The notes under the pieces: model-generated
The model's database searches: none
What the model saw: the letters and a program-made list of their open reading frames with translations, nothing else
What the model was told of the DNA's origin: nothing
Origin: Emergomyces orientalis
Lineage: Eukaryota > Ascomycota > Eurotiomycetes > Onygenales > Ajellomycetaceae
Reading direction: 5' to 3'
DNA length: 64,000 nt
NCBI GenBank assembly: GCA_002110485.1
Contig: MOWL01000073.1
Span: forward strand, 1 to 64,000
Made by a program: the position numbers and the translations under genes
In this document: positions 57,371 to 64,000 of the stretch, one piece after another
How the letters are laid out: every line of letters begins with the position of its first letter
Position numbering within the stretch: the stretch's first letter is position 1

Positions 57371-58230
57371 TCAGTTCGGAAACTAACTCCAAGGCCCCCA
57401 AGGGCTTACGAGCTTGCCTTGCGAGTTCACCTTGGCGTACTGCAGTGGGCATGGTCAACGTGGGTGGATATAGTATGATTGGTGCTGTAAGATATCCTCT
57501 TTGCTCGCCGTGGAGAAGTAGGTGCCGCGTCTTCTTGAAGATGAAGCCACCTGCCGGACATCGTTCTGCGTCGGAGGCGACTTGGCGGAGCATTCTCACC
57601 GGCTTCACGAACAAGATTTACCCCGGACAGCTTCCTCAAGCTGCTTGTCATACTAGTTGCCTGTAGTGCTGTAATCAGTGGGTCTTCAGTGGCTATTTCA
57701 GACACCCTGTTGGTTTTCAAAGCCTTTTTTTTGGACTTGTGGATTTTTGAATTTCTGTTCTTCTACATTTTTGAGATCATTGTCATTTTTGTATTCTTAG
57801 CATGACGCTTGGATTTTTTAGTTATATATCACAAATGCAAGGTAATTGTTTATTATTTTAGGGCGCGATCAGTTGAGGTCCGTTAACCATGTAGAACTGC
57901 CCCATTGGATAGTTTGTACCTTATCCATACAAAAAAGGCCTCATGTTTGGTATACCAGCTATATCTCCACTTATACTACGGAGTATCAGTTTTACAGTTA
58001 TAAACTTTAACGGCGTATTTAGACTGTCCGTCAGAGCGCTAGTATCCACTATCGAGGAAAACTTATACAAGTTTTGAGGTGCAAACGAGCACCCCCTAAT
58101 AAGTTAACAGACGACGAGTATTCTTCCCAGTTAAGTTCTACTTCCTTTAGTGACAGCGCCAAATCCCCTCGCGACATCCCAGGATATCTTTCTAAGCAGG
58201 AATGAAAAGCCCCTAACGCATCGTTGAACG
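57371..58230. other. Spacer without recognised gene
   Basis: The first half is GC-rich with overlapping frames on both strands (57666 and 57354 limits). The second half is AT-rich and T-tract rich. No motif is recognised. Confidence 0.35.
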
Positions 58231-59782
58231 AATGACTGAAAATCTATGACTCTGGATCTACCACCGTCCTCTTCTGCTTGGCCTTCTGTATACGGAGTCA
58301 CGAGCCAGCGGTTGGCTCCAAGTCACCTGATATTGGTACAATCCAGGTGGCCGGTTTCGGATTGGTGATGTTCCGAACCGAAGTAACATCTGGTCGTGGA
58401 AATCAGCTAGCACCCATTCCATCTTATCACAACAAGCTGATGACGGATAAACCTCAACTGGCAGAATGGGTAAGTAGCACCAACCCTTTTACAATTTAGT
58501 CATTAAGGACCGTCTTAGAGCATCGTTTCGTTGCGGCCCCTCAACTACCACCCGAGAGACTCCCGAATACACAGCACCGGGCACTATGCAAAACGATCGA
58601 GTGTCTCTTCACGCGAGTGGTTGTGCTGGAGGATATCATTAGCAGCGTGGGGGCAGAACATCACTTGAATACGGCGTTTGGCGGTCGCATTTGTACCTTA
58701 AAGGAAATAAAAGCGTCGTATTGCCAAGATCAGACGTCTCCGCGACTATCGAAATGCATTGCACCACGCTGCAATCAAGTGTATCAGTCTGCCGAAAACC
58801 TCCCCAGGCACATTCGAAACACATGGGATCGTAGCCACCAGTTCCACCGTGCGATACTTACCAGGACCTTCTGTTTTCAGTGTGGGATGGAATTTTCGGC
58901 AAGCACGTCCTCTCTCTCAAGGCACGAGAAGGACCGTCATGGAGAACCAAGCACATCTAGGATTGAAACCTTCGGACCGTTCCGCACCGCATGTGGGTTG
59001 TTCTGCTTGTCTGAATAGCTTATATACTAACGGAAACAGTCACTTGTGGCGGAGGTCTCGCCTATATACAGCCGAACGAGAATCACGTCGCCGGCCGAAG
59101 CATACGAAAAGCAAGTGAGGCGGGTAGTGAGCGAGAATCTAGCGTTGGGCGCTTGGTGCAAAAGTCACCAGATGCTTCTACAGCTGACGGGTGCAATGAC
59201 GGTTCAGTTCCACGGGAAGAAGTCATGAAGATTTTCAAACAGATAAGCACGAGAGTCGAACGGGTTGAAAAGGACAATGACCACCTGCATGAAATCGTGG
59301 GCCGAATTCGGAAGAGGAAGAGGAAGCGCAGCGACAACAAAACATGCCCGGCCCCAGCAAACCCTGGATCCTCTAATGGCCCCGGCCCCTCGGCGTTCAA
59401 CCATGTCCATAGTAACTGCGCCTCAACCATGACTTACTCAGCTCAAGTATCGTCATCTGACTCCGCAAGGGCTGTGGATGATTTTTGCAACCCCGGTTTC
59501 AATCCCTCCCCACTACCACCAGCTCAACTACAGCCATTTTCCAGCCGTTCTATCTATGATATTAACTCCGGTCCCAATCCCTTCCCACCACCGCTTACCA
59601 ACTTTGACGGATCAATATACCCAACTCAGTTACAACCATTCTCCCATCCTATCTATGACATTGGCGCCGGACCCAATCCTTCCCAGCTGCCGCCTACCGA
59701 CGCCGATGGATCTATCTACCCAGCTCAACTATTACCATTCCCCGCCGAATCCATCTACAGTTGCCCCTCAAATAACTTCTAG
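58231..59782 (+). CDS. C2H2 zinc-finger protein with Pro-rich repeats
   Basis: Exons (5' part)-58469, 58521-58992 and 59040-59782 join in phase across GTAAGT...CTTAGAG and GTGGGT...ACTAAC...ACAG introns. The first exon is open from about 58231 but its ATG is unresolved. Middle residues carry zinc-finger-like pairs CIAPRCNQVYQSAENLPRHI and FCFQCGMEFSASTSSLSRHE then KDRH (C-x2-C, H-x4-H). Next come a coiled segment (MKIFKQISTRVERVEKDNDH), a basic nuclear-signal-like RKRKRKRSD and three (P/A)xQLxPF...SIYD...GPNP repeats. It is likely a transcription factor. Stop is TAG and no lesion is seen. Confidence 0.6.
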
Positions 59783-60093
59783 CAAACTAGGCAAACCTCT
59801 ACCCCCTCCGTCGGGTTGGTGCACAACATTGAAGTGTCGCATCTGCCTTGACACAGCTATTCTGGCAAGCTTTCTGTGAGAAATAGTAATTACAGTTTTA
59901 CCTCCTGTGAATTGAAAATCCCATTGCCATAATGCTAGACCTGTCTATCTCAGATGCAACTTATTTCCTTCCAGATTCCCCAATGAATGTCCTGTACTAT
60001 CTTAATATTCCCATGTAAACCACCAATACATATGCTCGTAGTTTTCACCAAGGGTGGTCCGACCGATAATAGTTTATCACGTATAGGTCTGTT
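59783..60093. other. Convergent 3' spacer
   Basis: AT-rich gap between the stops of the zinc-finger gene and the minus-strand gene; nothing else is seen. Confidence 0.45.
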
Positions 60094-61010
60094 TCAGCCT
60101 CCGGCTCGGGCAGCTGTCGTAATAGCCAACCACTGCATATGATCCTGTAAGATGTTAATAGCAAGACCCGTTCGAGGCTTAGGTTCCACATACACGTCTC
60201 CCCCAGTGGCTGCAATGGCCTTCGGTTGGTCACCCTCGCCGCCTCCTATATTGTATTGCCACCTCCACTGCGACTTATTATCTTTGCCGAAGAGATGATA
60301 GGAAGCCACTCCAAGAACCTCATCTTTCTTATCTGCTAGGATCTCCCCCTGCGGGAAGCGCTCAAATGAGGAGTTTTTCAGTTGGGCAGCGGGCATCAGA
60401 ATAGAGCGAGGTATGAAGTGGTGCGGGCTCAGTCTAGCGAGGAGGTAATTGACGTGCTAGATTCCTTCAGCCAAGTTGAAGAGAGGCAGAGGGCGGAGCT
60501 TCTCACCTGGTTCTTCACGACCTGCTCAATGGAGTTTGTATCTGTGGCATCCTTCAGCACAATCCATCCATCGTCGATAAGTGCCTGTAACACTCTGCTG
60601 GAGTCCCGATAGAGGTCTAGTATGTCACCAGACTTGATCAAAACATTGGCGTCCATGTTCGCCTTGACCTGCTTGCAAGCATCGCGGCGCGGGGCTTCAC
60701 TAAGGGGAGATGATGCTGGAAGATAACCGAATGCCACGTGACATTCACTAGTCTTGGCATTGTGGGTTCCAGCGCGACCACGAATATCCTGTCCCAGTGT
60801 CAGCGCAGATCGAGTTGTCGATACACCAACGATCCTACTTTGCCGGGGGTGCTTGATAAGGGAAAACTAACCCTTACCTTCCAAACCCTGGAACGCCTTG
60901 CTCTTTTTGCCAGCAAAGATCCCATCCCGAGGACACGATTTGTGGTTTACAAGGCGGTTGGGGTCAAGAATACGAACAGAGCGAACGTTGTAGGCTCTAG
61001 AAATTTTGCT
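60094..61010 (-). CDS. Unrecognised spliced gene
   Basis: Three coding-looking segments run on minus: about 61010-60878 (AYNVRSVRILDPNRLVNH...QGLE, donor GTAAGG), 60788-60507 (DIRGRAGTHNAKTSECHVAF...NSIEQVVKNQ, donor GTGAGA) and a last one ending at 60094 (FERFPQGEILADKKDEVLG...KPRTGLAINILQDHMQW). Both junctions are one base out of phase with the best splice sites, so either the sites are different or there are small indels. No family is recognised. Confidence 0.4.
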
Positions 61011-61046
61011 CGTGGCGGGGGCATCGGTGGGTTGTCTGCCGTTTAA

Positions 61047-61311
61047 ATGTCCGAATATCAGTCGCTAACTTCATGTTTGATTGTCATTCATTCGGCGAAC
61101 AAAATCGAGCCTTGCACGAGGCAGCCAGTTGCCTGGATTTTTCTTCAGCACACCGCCTTCCTTTCAGGATTCAGAGGTCTACCCTAATTGGCGGTCGAGT
61201 TGGTCTTGGCAGCGGGACATTTAACTAACAGCTGGTATTAAAATTCTGACAGCAGTTACGTGCTTCCCAACAGGAAGGGATGAGTAGCTACATGGTTGAA
61301 ATACAAGCTAT
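61047..61311. other. Spacer
   Basis: No gene or repeat is recognised. Confidence 0.4.
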
Positions 61312-62582
61312 CTAAAAACAGATACAGAACTTGAACATACTCCCGATTCTCTCCACAAGTCCCGACTTTGACGTGTATGATCCGAAGCAGAGCAAGTCAT
61401 CAGCGTTTGAAGTTGCCCTCCGCAAGCAAGCATCGTATCTGGAAGATGCTTCGTGCCACCGGAGACTTTCAACGGACAACTGGTACTCCCTGTAAATCGG
61501 ATATATAAAAGGCAACGCAGGCTTTCCCCTCTTCCTCATGTCCCTCAAATGGTCGCGACACGCGCGAAAGTTACCCTCATCTTCGACAATTCTGCGCAGC
61601 TCCGGTGGGATCATTGTTTCATCGTAGCCAGCACCCCTCAGACCTACGACAATTGCGGTCGCACCGTGAAAGTTTCTTTGCTTGTACAGGCACTTTGATA
61701 CGATGTTAGAAGTACTCCGAAGCGAAGAGGCTGCAGTGACCAGCTTACCATAGCAAGTTCGACCAAGGGACCGCCGTCTCTCAGGTCCTTTCGAAGGCAT
61801 TCGGTCGTATCTTCATTTCGATGGCGCCAAGAGTGACCTAGGGGACGCAGCCACTCGCCTCCCTCCGAAAACACGAGGGCGTAGGCAGATTGAAAGCATT
61901 TCAAGTCATCGTTTGTGATGCAGCTGGCTAATGACTCTGGCGATATGTCTCTGATTCCCCGGAAGAGCATCAAGTCGGTCCGGAACTTAGCCACCGGATC
62001 GGTCATAAGTACTCTGGAAGCGGGCGTTCAGGAGGTAAAACTCGTCCGCGTTCAAGTAGCGGGGTTGGTGACCGAAGACATCAACAAGAGGGTCAGTGAT
62101 GAACCCGATATTAAGATCATGGGTCACACATTTCCACGACTGGGTGTTCTGGATGCAGCCAGACATCACTGCTCGTGCAAGAGGGTTTACTTCGAGAACG
62201 ATCTGTCTCCAGCATCAGCACGCCGTATACATGAAATGCTCTAGTTCTGGCTAACCGTTTGAAGTTCATTCTTGACCCGCCGTGGCTCAGGACACCTCCG
62301 AAGAAACCTATTGAGTCGAATACGGAGCACCCCGAGGTACACTAAGAACATATCCATTACGTCTGTGTCGCGCCCAACCGCCTTTAGAAGCCACGCTGCG
62401 AATGGAACCTGCAAAATGACCGATCTGGTCTCCGTATCAATCGCACGGGCTACAGCAGGGGCTACAGCATGGGCATCGCTCGTGTCCACTCCCGTCAGCA
62501 GATTTGCCTTAGAGGGAAAATCCGTCTTTGATATGGACTGCTCCAAGTCGTCGAGACTTAACCAGTGGGTGAAGGCATGCAT
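61312..62582 (-). pseudogene. RasGEF-like protein, probably disrupted
   Basis: Reading minus from ATG 62582 (MHAFTHWLSLDDLEQSISK), an N-terminal helical part runs to 62241. The RasGEF-like catalytic region shows LMLFRGIRDISPESLASCITNDD and PLGHSWRHRNEDTTECL. Across an intron (GTAAGC...TCAAAG, about 61690-61745) it continues NFHGATAIVVGLRGAGYDETM and GNFRACRDHL then GKPALPFIYPIYREY. RasGEFs exchange GDP for GTP on Ras-type GTPases. The frame changes near 62240-62190 and again near 62000, without matching splice sites, so two or more indels are likely; an intricate intron pattern is the alternative. It has no TGA-type nonsense pattern, unlike the middle of the window. Confidence 0.55.
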
Positions 62583-63126
62583 TCTGAATTGATCGCGATG
62601 AAATCTGAGAGCTTGACAGTCTGGTGGAGAAAATAAGATCAGCGTTTTCTGATGGGAATGAGAAGGACAGGACGGTTGAGGAGCAACATCTGCCGTATAT
62701 ATCTTGGAAAATGCCTGATGAGTTTGGCTGGCACGGAGCCAACGCCAAGACCATCCCAACCTCGAAATCCTCATCAGTGGATCATTGTTTTCCAACGCCA
62801 AGACCGTCCCAATCAGGAAATTCCCGAGGGATCATTGTTTTTCCAACGCCAAGACCATCCCAATCAGGAAACAGCGGTGATCGCGGGGGCTCAGCGTGAA
62901 TTTATAACGCCCCGACCGTTCCAGGGAGAAGAATGGCTGCAGCCCCTGAATAACAGGAGTTTATTGGCGACAAAGCGCAGGGACTTCCGTGTTGGAACTC
63001 ACGCGACTCGGGTTCACAAAAAGGAACCATAGAAACAACAGAGCAATCTTGGCATGCCGGCTAACCCGTCGTTGAGGATGACTTGATGGAAGGGAACATA
63101 AAAGGAGCACTCACTCCCATTTCACG
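62583..63126. promoter_or_regulatory. Divergent intergenic region, RasGEF-like / bZIP
   Basis: Short frames only. It contains the tandem repeat above. No TATA box is clear. Confidence 0.35.
62739..62874. repeat. Imperfect tandem repeat, about 50 bp, 2.5-3 units
   Basis: Units begin at 62739, 62792 and 62842 with ccaacgccaagacc(a/g)tccca; the last two share the longer tail atcaggaaa and the lead atcattgtttt. The array lies in the region between the divergent RasGEF-like and bZIP genes, so it could affect either promoter. Confidence 0.75.
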
Positions 63127-64000
63127 ATGCGGTCACCTGCATGTCTCTTCAATTCTCGAATTTCACCGGAATGGCAAGAAGCGCCTACGACACCACTGGA
63201 GTCCCCAAACCACAACCTCCTCCCAAGCCGAGATATGTTCGCACATACACTCGGCCGCGATAGTATAGCGAACAAGGGTGCCATGGCGGGCAAGAATGGA
63301 TTGAGTGTTCCTCAACTATTGGGTTCTACTCGCGATTATGGGACCGCGCAACACCTCAAAGATTTTGAACATTTCCCCGAACCACACGTAGAAAGGACGT
63401 CACCAACATTGCAGCTGCCTCCAACCGACATACGAGAGAAATTCCTGGCCAGCACCGCTGCCTTACGGTTCTCCGGACACTATCACAGCACGTCCTCACA
63501 CTCCATTACTCGGACCCAGCTAGACAATAATTCGGGATCCCTGCAAGGTCCGATACCGATACCAGCTCCCTACTTTCGTGCTCGCGATCCTCTTCCACTC
63601 ATTGCCTCGCAGTATGAAAGTACACTGCGGTCCCCCTACAGCCCGGTTCACCAAACGCGGCCGCCCTTAACACAATGCCGTCGCCAACCGTATCCCGCCG
63701 ATAATTCCCTTCCTCTATCGGAAAAGAGTGGATTGAGGAGGCCATTAGCGCGCTCAGGGGATATCGGGCTGCATTCAAAGCAAAAATCTCCACCGATAAT
63801 GTCACAGACAGCAACAGAATCGGCGCAGAGATGGAGAGGTATAATTAATGTTGATATGGAATCCGGATCACGGAAAGCGACGGAGATACGGCAAAGGAAT
63901 AACCTCTCCTCTAAAAAGTTTCGCCAGCGCAAGAAGGTTCAGGAAGAGGAAATGCAGAAGATTATTGAGAAATTGACTGAAGAGCGTGATCATTTTCGGC
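63127..64000 (+). CDS. bZIP transcription factor, 3' end beyond window
   Basis: One frame is open from ATG 63127 to the window end (at least 291 codons). ATG 63283 is a second in-frame start, and a TGA in frame upstream of 63127 supports the first. The N-terminal 220 residues are Pro/Ser-rich and disordered. Near the end, ATEIRQRNNLSSKKFRQRKK is the basic region with the N-x7-R/K spacing (N-N-L-S-S-K-K-F-R), followed by the start of a leucine zipper (IIEKLTEERDHF). It should bind DNA as a dimer in the nucleus. The zipper is cut by the window edge. No lesion is seen. Confidence 0.8.
   Translation, partial: MRSPACLFNSRISPEWQEAPTTPLESPNHNLLPSRDMFAHTLGRDSIANKGAMAGKNGLSVPQLLGSTRDYGTAQHLKDFEHFPEPHVERTSPTLQLPPTDIREKFLASTAALRFSGHYHSTSSHSITRTQLDNNSGSLQGPIPIPAPYFRARDPLPLIASQYESTLRSPYSPVHQTRPPLTQCRRQPYPADNSLPLSEKSGLRRPLARSGDIGLHSKQKSPPIMSQTATESAQRWRGIINVDMESGSRKATEIRQRNNLSSKKFRQRKKVQEEEMQKIIEKLTEERDHFR

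Noticed and set aside
57354..57720. Minus-strand frames near 57.4-57.7 kb
   Set aside because: Overlapping frames on both strands with no motif; the only recognisable piece is the DUF7924-like fragment just upstream.

Overview
The window looks like an accessory region from a filamentous ascomycete nuclear genome, most likely Eurotiales (Aspergillus/Penicillium type; inference). Reading frames are joined by short GT-AG introns of about 45-90 nt, and the gene families (DUF3723, FunK1 kinase, BCS1-like AAA, Myb/SANT, bZIP, fungal RasGEF) are typical of that group. The two ends (about 1-3.3 kb and 51.3-64 kb) look GC-richer by eye, while the middle (about 16-51 kb) is AT-rich and full of gene remnants, repeats and a retrotransposon.

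Layout. 0.45-3.3 kb: a Myb/SANT protein whose exons continue into an RTC4-like C-terminal domain. 3.4-4.2 kb: a truncated copy of a repeated cassette. 4.9-12.5 kb (minus): a giant DUF3723 gene with three coding tandem-repeat arrays, divergently paired with a small pseudokinase-like gene (12.6-13.6 kb, plus). 13.9-15.7 kb (minus): a ferric-reductase-like gene. Myb, DUF3723 and ferric reductase are three of the accessory families repeatedly reported in Starship giant transposons; the tyrosine-recombinase captain (DUF3435) is not seen here, so the link to a Starship is inference. 18.3-18.8 kb: a rearranged inverted copy of pieces of the 47-50 kb genes. 18.94-24.62 kb (minus): a full LINE retrotransposon flanked by an 18-bp target-site duplication. 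25.1-26.7 kb: a broken folylpolyglutamate-synthase-like gene. 26.8-28.85 kb: an intact TPR protein. 29-31.2 kb: small membrane-protein candidates and a perfect palindrome. 31.7-34.5 kb: unrecognised decayed genes. 35.7-36.8 kb and 44.0-45.4 kb: two BCS1-like AAA ATPases, the second broken. 37.5-38.1 kb: an F-box-like protein. 39.1-40.8 kb: a casein-kinase-1-like pseudokinase in one frame with an Est1-like segment. 41.4-42.7 kb: the second cassette copy (tandem chromodomains), then a kinase fragment. 45.5-49.6 kb: unrecognised genes. 51.3-53.8 kb: an intact FunK1 kinase. 54.1-55.4 kb: the best-preserved cassette copy. 56.2-64 kb: a Myb protein, a C2H2 zinc-finger protein, an unrecognised gene, a RasGEF-like gene and the 5' part of a bZIP factor running off the end.

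The most striking signal is how the broken genes are broken. Across the LINE, DUF3723, BCS1-like, CK1-Est1, FPGS-like and chromodomain reading frames I count roughly 30 premature stops, and nearly all are TGA (one TAA, no TAG). Family or paralogue comparison places them at Arg (CGA) or Trp (TGG) codons. That is not what classical CpA-directed RIP would give. Intact genes (FunK1, TPR, Myb, chromodomain copy at 55 kb, bZIP) sit beside the decayed ones.
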